From Verrucomicrobiota bacterium (GTDB lineage Bacteria > Verrucomicrobiota > Verrucomicrobiia > Limisphaerales > UBA9464): a stretch of 40,510 bases of DNA. The stretch lies in contig JARXAF010000081.1 of the NCBI GenBank assembly GCA_029865985.1, positions 1 to 40,510 of the forward strand. The letters run 5' to 3'. The notes under the pieces are model-generated. The model saw only the letters and a program-made list of their open reading frames with translations, was not told the origin of the DNA and did no database searches. Shown piece by piece: positions 24,315-33,458 of this stretch (its first letter is position 1; every line of letters begins with the position of its first letter). The position numbers and the translations under genes were made by a program.

Positions 24315-27300
24315 ATGAAGCCATCCCACACCGCTGCGCGTGTCCTCTTTGGGTCAGTCTCGGCCCCGGCCTGGATTCTGGCCGCGCTCCTTTCCGGAGG
24401 CCTCCTCGGTGCCTCTGCCCGCGCCGCCGAGCCGGTGGGCTTCAATCGCGACATCCGGCCCATCCTCTCCGATGCGTGCTTCCACTGCCACGGCCCAGAT
24501 CCCGGCACCCGCAAGGCGGGCCTGCGGCTGGATACGCAGGAGGGATTCTTCGCCGCCACCGCCAAGCGCGGACCGGCTGTCGTGTCCGGGGACCTCAGCA
24601 AGAGCCCCCTCTGGCAGCGCCTGGTCTCCACCGATGCCGACGAGGTCATGCCCCCGCCCGAGGCTCACAAAGACCTCACAGTGGCCCAGAAGGAGGTCGT
24701 GAAGCGGTGGATTCTCGAGGGAGCCCACTGGCAGCCTCATTGGTCGTTCCTCAAGCCCGAGAAGGCGACTCTGCCTCCGGTGAAAGACGCTGGTTGGGTT
24801 CGTGGCGGGCTCGATGCGTTCATTTTGGCCGGGCTCGAAGCGAAGGGGCTTCAGCCCAATCCCGAGGCCGACCGCCGCAGCCTGGCGCGCCGTTCCGCCC
24901 TAGACCTCACCGGCCTGCCGCCGCGGCCCGAATGGGTTGAGGAGTTCGTCCGCGACACGCGCACCGACGCCTACGAGCGCTGGGTCGATCGCCTTATGGA
25001 CACGCCGCAGTGGGGCGAGCACCGGGCACGCTATTGGCTCGATGCGGCCCGCTACGCCGACACGCACGGGCTGCACTTCGACAACTACCGGGAGATGTGG
25101 CCCTACCGCGATTGGGTCATCGGGGCCTTCAATCGTAACCTGCCCTTCGACCGCTTCACCGTGGAGCAAATCGCCGGGGACCTGCTGCCCGGAGCCAGCG
25201 AAGACCAGCAAATCGCCACCGGGTTCCACCGGTGCAACATGACCACCAACGAGGGCGGTACTATTGAAGAGGAAAACCTCGCCAACTACGCCAACGATCG
25301 GGTGACCACCACCTCGTGGGTGTGGCTGGGTCTCACCGCCAACTGCGCGGCCTGCCATGACCACAAGTTCGACCCGGTCAGCCAGAAGGACTTTTATTCG
25401 ATGGCGGCCTTCTTCCGGAACACCCAACAAGGTGGGTTCGATGGCAACGTGAAGGATTCCTCACCCAGCCTCGTCGTCGTCACCGACTCCAAAGACCGCG
25501 CCCGCTGGGATGCTTTGCCTGGGGCCCTTGAGGCCGCCAAAAAGACCGTGGAGACCCGCAAGAAGGACGCAGAAGGCGCCTTCGATCGATGGGCCAGTGG
25601 ATTGAAATTCTCTGAACTCGAGGCGGCGCTCGGGCGAGATCTCACCTTCAAGGCCCCATTGAACGAAGGCTCGGGCACCACCGTTTCCGTCACTGCTCCC
25701 TCTGGTCCGAAGACCTTCCCGGCCACTGGCGAGCCGGCGTGGAAACCTGGTGGGCCCCTCGGGGCCTCTCTGTTCACCGACTCGGGCAAGACCCTCGCCT
25801 TCGCCGAGGCGGGCGACTTCGAATTGGGCAAGCCCTTCTCGCTCGGCGGTTGGTTCTTTGTGCCCGAGAAGCCACCGGCCACCGGATCGCTGCTGGCCCG
25901 CATGGACAACACCCAGGCTTATCGCGGTTGGGATTTGTGGTACGAGAACGGTTCCTTCGGCACCCACTTGGTGAACCGCTGGCCCGAGAACGCCCTCAAG
26001 GTCCGCACGCGCAAGGCATTGGCCAAGAAGGGCCAGTGGCAGCACATCCTCCTGACCAGTGACGGATCCGGGCGTGCCGATGGCGTGCGCCTTTATGTCG
26101 ATGGCGTGGCGGCCGACCTGGAGCAGGGGCCGTCGAGCGTGAATGGCACGATCCGCACTGGTGTGCCCTTGAAACTGGGCCAGCGTCACGAGTCCGATGT
26201 GCTCGCCGGCACTTCCGTCCAAGACCTGCGAATTTACTCCCGCGCCTTGAGCGCGCCCGAAGCCCGCAGTTGGGCGGCCCCCGAAGCCTTTCGCACTCTC
26301 TTGGCTAAGCCGGTCACCGAGTGGCCCAAGGACGATCGTGCCGGCCTCCTGACGGGTTTTCAGGCGGAGTTCCTGCCCTTGAAGCAGGCCCAGTCGGCGA
26401 TCGCCGCCCTCGAGAAGGAGCGCTCCGAAATCCGCGGCCGGTATCCAGTGACCCACATCCAGCGCGAAAAGGCCGACACCATGCCCATGGCCCATGTGCT
26501 CAACCGCGGGCAATACGACCAGAAGCGCGATGCGGTCGGCGGGGCGGTCTTCAAGTCCCTGAACCCTTTGCCCGCTGGTGCGCCCACCAATCGTCTGGGT
26601 CTGGCCCAGTGGTTGGTGTCGCCTGAAAATCCGCTGCCCGCGCGCGTCACGGTCAATCGCTTTTGGTCCGAAGTCTTCGGGGCCGGCATCGTGCGCACGT
26701 CCGAAGACCTGGGCATCATGGGTGACCTGCCCTCCAATCAGGCCCTCCTCGACTGGCTGGCCGTGGACTTCATGGAGCATGGCTGGGATGTCAAACGCCT
26801 CTTCCGTCAGATGGTGCTGTCGGCCGCCTACCGCCAATCGGCCACGGCCACGAAAGACGCCCTGGAAAAGGATCCGGCCAACCGTTTGATGAGCCGGGGT
26901 CCGCGCTTTCGCATGGATGCCGAAATGGTCCGCGACAACGCCCTCGCCGCCAGCGGGCTCCTGGTCCACAAGGTGGGCGGGGCCAGCGTGAAGCCCTACC
27001 AGCCCGAGGGTGTCTGGGAGGCCGTGGCCATGCCCGAGAGCAACACCAAGCGGTATGTGCCGGACGCCGGTGAGAGTCTGTATCGGCGCTCGCTTTACAC
27101 GTTCTGGAAGCGCGCTTCACCGCCGGCCTTGATGGATCTCTTCAACGCCCCGAGTCGCGAGTCGTGCAGTGTTCGCCGAGAGCGCACCAACACGCCGCTG
27201 CAGGCGCTGGCCACGCTCAACGATCCGCAGTTCGTGGAGGCTGCGCGGTTCCTGGCCTCGCTGGCGCTGCGCGATTCCGGGAATGACCAACCCGACCGGG

Positions 27301-27539
27301 TCGTCGACTTCTTGGCCCGACGGCTTCTGGCCCGTCCGCTCGATGCTTCCGAGGCGGGTGTGGTCCGCGAGGGCTACGCGCAGGCGCTGGCATTCTACCG
27401 TCAGCATCCCGAGGACGCCGGTCGCCTCGTGCGTGTGGGCGACTCCAAGCCGGACCTCGCGGCCGGAGAACCGCTTCTGGCGGCCACGACCTTGGTGGCC
27501 AATCAGCTCCTCAACCTCGACGCCGTTCTCAACAAGTAA
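24315..27539 (+). CDS. PSD1-type protein: planctomycete cytochrome C, DUF1549, LamG and DUF1553
   Basis: This is a 1074-residue secreted protein. A signal peptide (about 1-37) is followed by a planctomycete cytochrome C domain with a single heme motif CFHCH (55-59). DUF1549 spans about 150-375 and includes WLDAARYADTHGLHFDNYR. A LamG/concanavalin-like insert occupies roughly 445-640 (GKPFSLGGWFFVP, LYVDGVAADL, GTSVQDLRIYSRAL). DUF1553 follows at about 760-1015 (TVNRFWSEVFGAGIV, FNAPSRESCSVRRERTNTPLQALATLNDP). Such proteins are abundant in Planctomycetes and Verrucomicrobia; their exact reaction is not known, though they are associated with polysaccharide and sulfatase loci. The partner DUF1501 gene starts 20 bp after the stop. 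Confidence 0.93.
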   Translation: MKPSHTAARVLFGSVSAPAWILAALLSGGLLGASARAAEPVGFNRDIRPILSDACFHCHGPDPGTRKAGLRLDTQEGFFAATAKRGPAVVSGDLSKSPLWQRLVSTDADEVMPPPEAHKDLTVAQKEVVKRWILEGAHWQPHWSFLKPEKATLPPVKDAGWVRGGLDAFILAGLEAKGLQPNPEADRRSLARRSALDLTGLPPRPEWVEEFVRDTRTDAYERWVDRLMDTPQWGEHRARYWLDAARYADTHGLHFDNYREMWPYRDWVIGAFNRNLPFDRFTVEQIAGDLLPGASEDQQIATGFHRCNMTTNEGGTIEEENLANYANDRVTTTSWVWLGLTANCAACHDHKFDPVSQKDFYSMAAFFRNTQQGGFDGNVKDSSPSLVVVTDSKDRARWDALPGALEAAKKTVETRKKDAEGAFDRWASGLKFSELEAALGRDLTFKAPLNEGSGTTVSVTAPSGPKTFPATGEPAWKPGGPLGASLFTDSGKTLAFAEAGDFELGKPFSLGGWFFVPEKPPATGSLLARMDNTQAYRGWDLWYENGSFGTHLVNRWPENALKVRTRKALAKKGQWQHILLTSDGSGRADGVRLYVDGVAADLEQGPSSVNGTIRTGVPLKLGQRHESDVLAGTSVQDLRIYSRALSAPEARSWAAPEAFRTLLAKPVTEWPKDDRAGLLTGFQAEFLPLKQAQSAIAALEKERSEIRGRYPVTHIQREKADTMPMAHVLNRGQYDQKRDAVGGAVFKSLNPLPAGAPTNRLGLAQWLVSPENPLPARVTVNRFWSEVFGAGIVRTSEDLGIMGDLPSNQALLDWLAVDFMEHGWDVKRLFRQMVLSAAYRQSATATKDALEKDPANRLMSRGPRFRMDAEMVRDNALAASGLLVHKVGGASVKPYQPEGVWEAVAMPESNTKRYVPDAGESLYRRSLYTFWKRASPPALMDLFNAPSRESCSVRRERTNTPLQALATLNDPQFVEAARFLASLALRDSGNDQPDRVVDFLARRLLARPLDASEAGVVREGYAQALAFYRQHPEDAGRLVRVGDSKPDLAAGEPLLAATTLVANQLLNLDAVLNK

Positions 27540-27559
27540 CCCCCAGAGACTTTCCTCCG

Positions 27560-29023
27560 ATGAACCTCTTCCAGGAATTCCGAGCGCTCGAGAACCGCCG
27601 ACACTTCCTCGGCCGCGGCAAGAACCTCATGGGCCATGCGGCGTTGGCCTCGTTGCTCGGTGGGGCGGCCGGACGTGGTTTGGCCGAAGTGGGTGCGGGT
27701 GCCGATCTCCGGTCTCCGCAGTTCCCGGCCAAGGCCAAGCACATCATCTACCTGCACATGGTCGGCGGGCCCTCTCAGATGGACCTCTGGGACTACAAGC
27801 CCAAGATGCAGGAGTGGTACGACAAGGACTTGCCGGAGTCGGTGCGCAACGGCCAGCGATTGACCACCATGACCGCCGGTCAGACCCGATTCCCCATCGC
27901 GCCATCGAAGTTCCGTTTCAGCCAGGTGGGCTCCAATGGTCTCTGGATGAACACGGAGATGCTGCCGTGGACGAGCAAGGTGGCCGATGACTTGTGCCTC
28001 ATCCGGTCCATGCACACCGAGGCCATCAACCACGAGCCGGCCATTTGCGCCATGCAAACGGGCAATCAGGTGTCGGGACGTCCGTGCATCGGGTCGTGGG
28101 TGAGTTATGGCCTGGGGAGCCTCAACGAAAATCTGCCCGCCTTCGTGGTTCTGGTCGCCGAACCCACCAACAAAGAGCAAATTCAGGCCATTTCTGCTCG
28201 ATTGTGGTCCAGTGGTTACTTGCCCGGCGAACATTCCGGGGTGTCCTTCCGCAGCGCCGGGGACCCCATTCTCTTCATCAACAACCCGCCGGGTATTCCC
28301 GACACGCTTCGCCGCTCGCAGCTCGATGGCTTGCGCCGCTTGAATGAACTCACCCATCGCGAAGTGGGCGATCCCGAGACGCACACCCGCATCCAGCAGT
28401 TCGAGATGGCCTTCCGCATGCAGTCCAGCGTGCCGGAGTTGACGGCCGTGGCCCAGGAGCCCGACTCCACCTACCAACTGTACGGCGATCAGGCCCGCAA
28501 GCCCGGTTCCTTTGCCTACACCGCGCTCCTGGCGCGTCGGCTCGTGGAACGGGGCGTGCGGTTCGTGCAAGTGTACCTGAACAACTGGGATCACCATGCC
28601 AACACGGCCGGACGCATGCCTTCCCAGTGCAAGGACATCGACCAGGCGTGCTACGGGCTCATCACCGACCTCAAGCAGCGTGGCCTGTTCGACGACACCC
28701 TCATCATTTGGGGCGGTGAATTCGGTCGTACCATTTACAGCCAGGGCGGAGTCTCGAAGGAGAACTACGGCCGGGATCACCATCCGCGGTGTTTTTCCAT
28801 GTGGATGGCCGGAGGCGGATCCAAAGGTGGCACGGTGTACGGAACCACCGACGAGTTCTCCTACAACATCGTCGAGAACCCGGTGCACATCCGGGATTTC
28901 CACGCCACGGTTTTGCAGCTCCTGGGCCGCGATCATCGCCGGTTTACTTACCGCCACCAGGGCCTGGACCAACGGCTTACCGGGGTTGAAGAAAGCCGCG
29001 TCATCCGCGAACTCATCGCCTGA
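27560..29023 (+). CDS. DUF1501 protein with Tat-type signal
   Basis: This is a 487-residue protein. The N-terminus carries a twin-arginine motif (NRRHFLGRG, arginines at about 13-14) followed by a short hydrophobic stretch, so export through the Tat pathway is likely. The DUF1501 fold is related to alkaline phosphatase/sulfatase enzymes, seen in IIYLHMVGGPSQMDLWDYK at the start, MHTEAINHEPA in the middle, and WGGEFGRT and DHHPRCFSMWMAGG near the end. It is the usual neighbour of DUF1553 proteins in PVC bacteria. The 20-bp spacing suggests cotranscription. The catalytic activity is not established for this family. Confidence 0.93.
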   Translation: MNLFQEFRALENRRHFLGRGKNLMGHAALASLLGGAAGRGLAEVGAGADLRSPQFPAKAKHIIYLHMVGGPSQMDLWDYKPKMQEWYDKDLPESVRNGQRLTTMTAGQTRFPIAPSKFRFSQVGSNGLWMNTEMLPWTSKVADDLCLIRSMHTEAINHEPAICAMQTGNQVSGRPCIGSWVSYGLGSLNENLPAFVVLVAEPTNKEQIQAISARLWSSGYLPGEHSGVSFRSAGDPILFINNPPGIPDTLRRSQLDGLRRLNELTHREVGDPETHTRIQQFEMAFRMQSSVPELTAVAQEPDSTYQLYGDQARKPGSFAYTALLARRLVERGVRFVQVYLNNWDHHANTAGRMPSQCKDIDQACYGLITDLKQRGLFDDTLIIWGGEFGRTIYSQGGVSKENYGRDHHPRCFSMWMAGGGSKGGTVYGTTDEFSYNIVENPVHIRDFHATVLQLLGRDHRRFTYRHQGLDQRLTGVEESRVIRELIA

Positions 29024-29188
29024 GGGGATTGGATTACCCCTTTTCCCGAGTCGGTTGCCAGAACAGATCTGGGCTTGGGCATTCGGAAACGGTTGTCAAC
29101 GGTGTTAAAATCCGGTGATATTCAGAGACCTTGTCGGGTGGTTGACCCAAACCGACCGACACCGACTGTCCGACAACATTGCTCAACT

Positions 29189-32100
29189 ATGAACGTACCC
29201 AGAAACCTCCGGGTTCTTGCGGTCTTGGCGGCGCTGCAGTCCGCCCAAGCCGGAATAACCACCAACAACCTGCCCGCTTCGGCCCAGCTTCCCGCTTCGG
29301 GATCGACCGACCGCGGGTTCATCGTCCGCACCGTGCAGGGCCCTGCTGAGCCCGCATTGTCCAACAACGGCGTTCGCGCCCTCCGCCAGCTCAATGGAAC
29401 TCTCGTGGACGCCGCAGGAGTGGCCGTTCCTGACGAAGCCTTCCCTGGCACCCTGACCTCTCCCGCCGGCGCCAATCTGGTGGATACGGTCAATTTCGAG
29501 TTGGACGGGTCCCCAGTCGATGTCACGGACATCGAGGGCAACCTCATCACCTCGTTCGCTCCTAGTGTGTTCCCGGGGATTCCGGGCAATGGTTCGCACA
29601 CCGACAACTTCGCTGTGGAAGTCGTCGGCTTCCTGAAGCTGCCGGCCGGTGTGACCACCTTCGGTGTCAGTGTGGGCGCGGACCGTACGGACGTGAACAA
29701 CGACGATTCCTACTCGGTGTTCGTCGGCACCAACCCGCGTGATTTCTTCGCGACCAAGGTGGGTGAGTTCGAGCGGAATTCCCGCGCGTTCCAGAGCAAA
29801 CAGCGCAATGAGAACCAGTTTGCGGTGAATGCCCCGGTGGCCGGCGTGTATCCGTTCCGCATGATCTACTGGCAGACCGGTCTCGGTGCGAACCTCCAGT
29901 GGTACACGGTCAACGAGGCCGGCGAGCGCATCTTGGTGAATGATCCGGCCGACACCCGTGCCATCCCGTCTTACACCGGTTCGACCGCGGCTTCCTCCTC
30001 CGGTCCTTATGTGGCAGAGGCCTCCCCGGGCCCTGGCTCCGACGGTTTGCCGGCCACTGCTCCGGTGACGGCGTTGATCCAAGACGGCACCACCACCGTG
30101 GCCACCTCTGGCGTGAAGCTGGATTTCAATGGCGTGACGGTGACCCCGCAGAAGCTGGTCAAGACCGGCAGCCGCATCGAGCTGCAGTATGATCCGAATG
30201 CCTCCCGCACCACGGCCAACAACCCGGTGAGCCTCCGCTTCACCGACTCGGCCTCGGTGACCCTGACCAACAACTGGTCCTTCGGCATCGTCGCCACCGG
30301 TGGCTCCTCCACCCGGGTGGCCGGTCAGTGGGACTTCGACAAGGGCGACCTCAGCGCCACCACCGGCAAGGCCTTGGAATATCTCGATGGGGCCGAGGGC
30401 CTCACCAAGACCGGCACCGCGTTCGGTCTGGCCAGCGAACTGGGCTTGCCGGCTCTCCCGGGTGGCGACGCCCGCGTGATGAAGGTCCCCGGTGACCTCT
30501 CCAACAAGATCGGTTACGTGATGACCCACGGCATCGCCCCCAATGGCGGCGGCACCCGGGTCAACCAGTACACTATCATCTATGACCTGTACGTCGGAAC
30601 CACTGGACCGGGTGCGGCTTCGTTGCTGCAGACCAGTTCGACCGCCAACACCGACGACGGCGACTTGTTCTGGCAGGGAAGCAACTTCGGCCAAGGCGGC
30701 GGCGGCTACAATGGCCGTGGCACCTTCACGGCCGGAGCCTGGCACCGCGTTGTTGCGGCTTATGACATGGCCGCCACCCCTCCGGTGGTGACCAAGTACG
30801 TGGACGGCATCAAGCAGGACGACTGGACCGCCAATCAAGGTCTGGACGCCGCTCGCCGCGCGATGGCCCCGACAGCCATCCTCTTCGGTGACGGTGACCA
30901 AGACGAGCGCCGTGAGATGTTCGTCAACTCCATCCAGGTCCGCTCGGGCAAGCTCAGCGACGCCGAGTGCTTTGCGCTCGGTGGACCCTCGGCCTCAGGC
31001 ATTCCGGCCTCGGTTCCGTCTAGCACGGTCACCGGTCAGTGGGACTTCGAGTTCGGTGATCTCGGTGCCTCCATCGGCGCACCGTTGGACTACTTCGACG
31101 GGGCCGAAGGCCTCACCAAGACCGGAACCGCGTTCGGTCTGGCCAGCGAGCTCGGCGTGCCGGCTCTGCCCGGTGGCGACGCCCGCGTGATGAAGGTGCC
31201 GGGCGATCTGTCCAACAAGATCGGCTACATCATGACCCACCGCATCAACCCCAACGGCGGCGGCAGCAAGGTCAACCAGTACACCATTGTGTATGACATC
31301 TTCGTGGGCACCACGGGTCCGGGTGCGGCTTCGCTGCTGCAAACCAGCTCGACGGGCAACACCGACGACGGCGACCTGTTCTGGCAGGGTAGCAACTTCG
31401 GTCAGGGCGGCGGCGGCTACAACGGCCGCGGCACCTTCACGGCCGGAGCCTGGCACCGCGTTGCAGCGGCCTACGACATGGCCGCCACGCCGCCGGTGGT
31501 GGTGAAGTACGTGGACGGCATCAAGCAGGATGACTGGACCGCCAACCAAGGTCTGGATGCCGCTCGCCGCGCGATGGCCCCGACGGCCATCCTCTTCGGT
31601 GATGGCGATCAGGATGAGCGTCGTGAGATGTTCGTGAGCTCCATCCAGGTCCGCGCCGGCCGTCTCAGCGACGCCCAGCTTGCCCTGTTGGGCACTCCGA
31701 CCGCCGCCGGTATCCCGGTGGCCTTGCCGACCAGCACGGTGACCGGTCAGTGGGACTTCGAGTTCGGTGATCTCGGTGCCTCCATCGGTGCGCCGTTGGA
31801 GTACCTCGACGGGGCCGAAGGCCTCACCAAGACCGGCACCGCGTTCGGTCTGGCCAGTGAGCTCGGCGTGCCGGCTCTCCCGGGTGGCGATGCCCGCGTG
31901 ATGAAGGTTCCGGGCGATCTGTCCAACAAGATCGGCTACACCATGGCCCACCGCATCAACCCCAACGGTGGCGGCAGCAAGGTCAATCAGTACACCATCA
32001 TCTATGACCTCTATGTTGGCACCACGGGTCCGGGTGCAGCCTCGCTGCTGCAGACCAGCTCGAGCGCCAACACCGACGACGGCGACCTGTTCTGGCAGGG

Positions 32101-33364
32101 CAACAACTTCGGTCAGGGCGGCGGTGGCTACAACGGCCGTGGCACCTTCACGGCCGGAGCCTGGCACCGCGTTGCTGCGGCCTACGACATGGCGGCCACG
32201 CCGCCGGTGGTGGTGAAGTACGTGGACGGCATCAAGCAGGATGACTGGACTGCCAACCAAGGTCTGGACGCCGCTCGCCGCGCGATGGCCCCGACGGCCA
32301 TCCTCTTCGGTGATGGCGACCAAGACGAGCGTCGCGAGATGTTCGTGAGCTCCATCCAGGTCCGTGCCGGTCGCTTGAGCGACGCTGAGCTGCTGCTCCT
32401 CGGTGCCCCGTCCGCCTCGGGCATTCCCATCGCCTTGCCGACCAGCACGGTGACCGGTCAGTGGGACTTCGAGTTCGGTGATCTCGGTGCGTCCATCGGC
32501 GCTCCGCTGGCCTACCTCGACGGTGATGCCGGCCTGACCAAGGAAGGCACCAAGTTCGGTCTCGCGAGCGAACTGGGTGTCGATCTCATCGGCGGCCAAG
32601 ACGTCCGCGTCATGCGCGTTCCGGGCGATCTCTCCAACAAGATCGGCTACGTGATGAACCACCGCATCAACCCCAACGGTGGTGGCAGCCGCGTCAATCA
32701 ATACACCTTGGCCTTCGACCTCTTCGTCGGAACCACGGGTCCGGGTGCCGCCTCGCTGTGGCAGACCAGCTCGTCGGCCAACACCGACGACGGCGACCTG
32801 TTCTGGCAAGGCAACAACTTCGGCCAGGGTGGCAACGGCTACAATGGCACGGGAGCCTTCACCGCGGGTGCTTGGCACCGCGTCGTTGCAGCCTATGACA
32901 TGGCGGCCACTCCTCCGGTGGTCACCAAGTTCGTCGATGGCATCAAGCAGGACGATTGGACTGCCAACCAGAGCCTCGACAACACCCGCCGTTCCTTGTC
33001 CACCACTGCCATCCTCTTTGGTGACGGTGACCAGGACGAGCGTCGTGAGATGTTCGTCAGCTCCGTCCAGATCCGTTCCGGCAAGCTGTCGGATGCGGAA
33101 ATGGTGGCGCTCGGTGTGCCTACCCCGGATGGCCTCCCGGTCCTCATTGGCGCGGCTGCTCCGGCCCCGACCCGTCCGGTCATCAAGCTCACCCGCAACA
33201 CGGATGGTTCCGTGACCCTCTCCTGGACGGGTTCCGAGCCGTACGTCTTGGAGTCCAAGGCCTCCCTCTCGGATGCCTCCTGGAGCCCGGTGAGCGGCGT
33301 TGCCAACAACTCCGTTACCCTCACCGTGACTTCTGCCTCGGCGTTCTACCGCTTGAAGCAGTAA
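29189..33364 (+). CDS. Giant secreted protein with four 237-residue LamG-like tandem repeats
   Basis: This is a 1391-residue exported protein. The signal peptide (about 1-22) ends in QSAQAG. Residues about 40-300 look like a PA14/beta-sandwich domain (DNFAVEVVGFLKLPAGVTTFGVSVGADRT is split across strands). From about 378 to 1325 there are four tandem copies of a concanavalin/LamG-like unit with GQWDFEFGDL, DGDLFWQG, AWHRV, YVDGIKQDDWTANQ and ILFGDGDQDERREMF. A short C-terminal beta domain (RPVIKLTRNTDGSVTLSWTG and FYRLKQ) is typical of Verrucomicrobia secreted proteins. Repeats 2 and 3 are the most alike. The ATG at 29189 suits the signal; an upstream frame to 29075 does not. Probable role: carbohydrate binding or adhesion at the cell surface. 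Confidence 0.85.
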   Translation: MNVPRNLRVLAVLAALQSAQAGITTNNLPASAQLPASGSTDRGFIVRTVQGPAEPALSNNGVRALRQLNGTLVDAAGVAVPDEAFPGTLTSPAGANLVDTVNFELDGSPVDVTDIEGNLITSFAPSVFPGIPGNGSHTDNFAVEVVGFLKLPAGVTTFGVSVGADRTDVNNDDSYSVFVGTNPRDFFATKVGEFERNSRAFQSKQRNENQFAVNAPVAGVYPFRMIYWQTGLGANLQWYTVNEAGERILVNDPADTRAIPSYTGSTAASSSGPYVAEASPGPGSDGLPATAPVTALIQDGTTTVATSGVKLDFNGVTVTPQKLVKTGSRIELQYDPNASRTTANNPVSLRFTDSASVTLTNNWSFGIVATGGSSTRVAGQWDFDKGDLSATTGKALEYLDGAEGLTKTGTAFGLASELGLPALPGGDARVMKVPGDLSNKIGYVMTHGIAPNGGGTRVNQYTIIYDLYVGTTGPGAASLLQTSSTANTDDGDLFWQGSNFGQGGGGYNGRGTFTAGAWHRVVAAYDMAATPPVVTKYVDGIKQDDWTANQGLDAARRAMAPTAILFGDGDQDERREMFVNSIQVRSGKLSDAECFALGGPSASGIPASVPSSTVTGQWDFEFGDLGASIGAPLDYFDGAEGLTKTGTAFGLASELGVPALPGGDARVMKVPGDLSNKIGYIMTHRINPNGGGSKVNQYTIVYDIFVGTTGPGAASLLQTSSTGNTDDGDLFWQGSNFGQGGGGYNGRGTFTAGAWHRVAAAYDMAATPPVVVKYVDGIKQDDWTANQGLDAARRAMAPTAILFGDGDQDERREMFVSSIQVRAGRLSDAQLALLGTPTAAGIPVALPTSTVTGQWDFEFGDLGASIGAPLEYLDGAEGLTKTGTAFGLASELGVPALPGGDARVMKVPGDLSNKIGYTMAHRINPNGGGSKVNQYTIIYDLYVGTTGPGAASLLQTSSSANTDDGDLFWQGNNFGQGGGGYNGRGTFTAGAWHRVAAAYDMAATPPVVVKYVDGIKQDDWTANQGLDAARRAMAPTAILFGDGDQDERREMFVSSIQVRAGRLSDAELLLLGAPSASGIPIALPTSTVTGQWDFEFGDLGASIGAPLAYLDGDAGLTKEGTKFGLASELGVDLIGGQDVRVMRVPGDLSNKIGYVMNHRINPNGGGSRVNQYTLAFDLFVGTTGPGAASLWQTSSSANTDDGDLFWQGNNFGQGGNGYNGTGAFTAGAWHRVVAAYDMAATPPVVTKFVDGIKQDDWTANQSLDNTRRSLSTTAILFGDGDQDERREMFVSSVQIRSGKLSDAEMVALGVPTPDGLPVLIGAAAPAPTRPVIKLTRNTDGSVTLSWTGSEPYVLESKASLSDASWSPVSGVANNSVTLTVTSASAFYRLKQ
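30321..33164 (+). repeat. Four in-frame 711-bp tandem repeats within the LamG giant gene
   Basis: The motif CCGGTCAGTGGGACTTCGA recurs with its first base at 30321, 31032, 31743 and 32454, a constant spacing of 711 bp (237 codons). Copies 2 and 3 are very similar at nucleotide level, with most differences at third codon positions. Copy 4 is the most divergent. The exact period and low divergence suggest repeated in-frame duplication with later homogenisation. Confidence 0.88.
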
Positions 33365-33385
33365 CCGGTTGATCGGTTCACACGA

Positions 33386-33416
33386 GCGGCGATCCTTCGG
33401 GATCGCCGCTTTTTTT
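33386..33416 (+). terminator. Intrinsic terminator after the LamG giant gene
   Basis: A perfect 10-bp stem GCGGCGATCC (33386-33395), a TTCG tetraloop and the complementary GGATCGCCGC (33400-33409) are followed by seven T (33410-33416). This is a classic rho-independent terminator and closes the transcription unit that begins at the PSD1 gene or at the giant gene. Confidence 0.93.
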
Positions 33417-33458
33417 ATGAATGCCACCCGGGTTTTTGCGTTATGGTTTACAGACGTA

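Noticed and set aside
29183-30901. Another long minus-strand frame opposite the start of the giant gene
   Set aside because: Same cause as above; the plus-strand product has a signal peptide and recognisable domains, while this translation has none.
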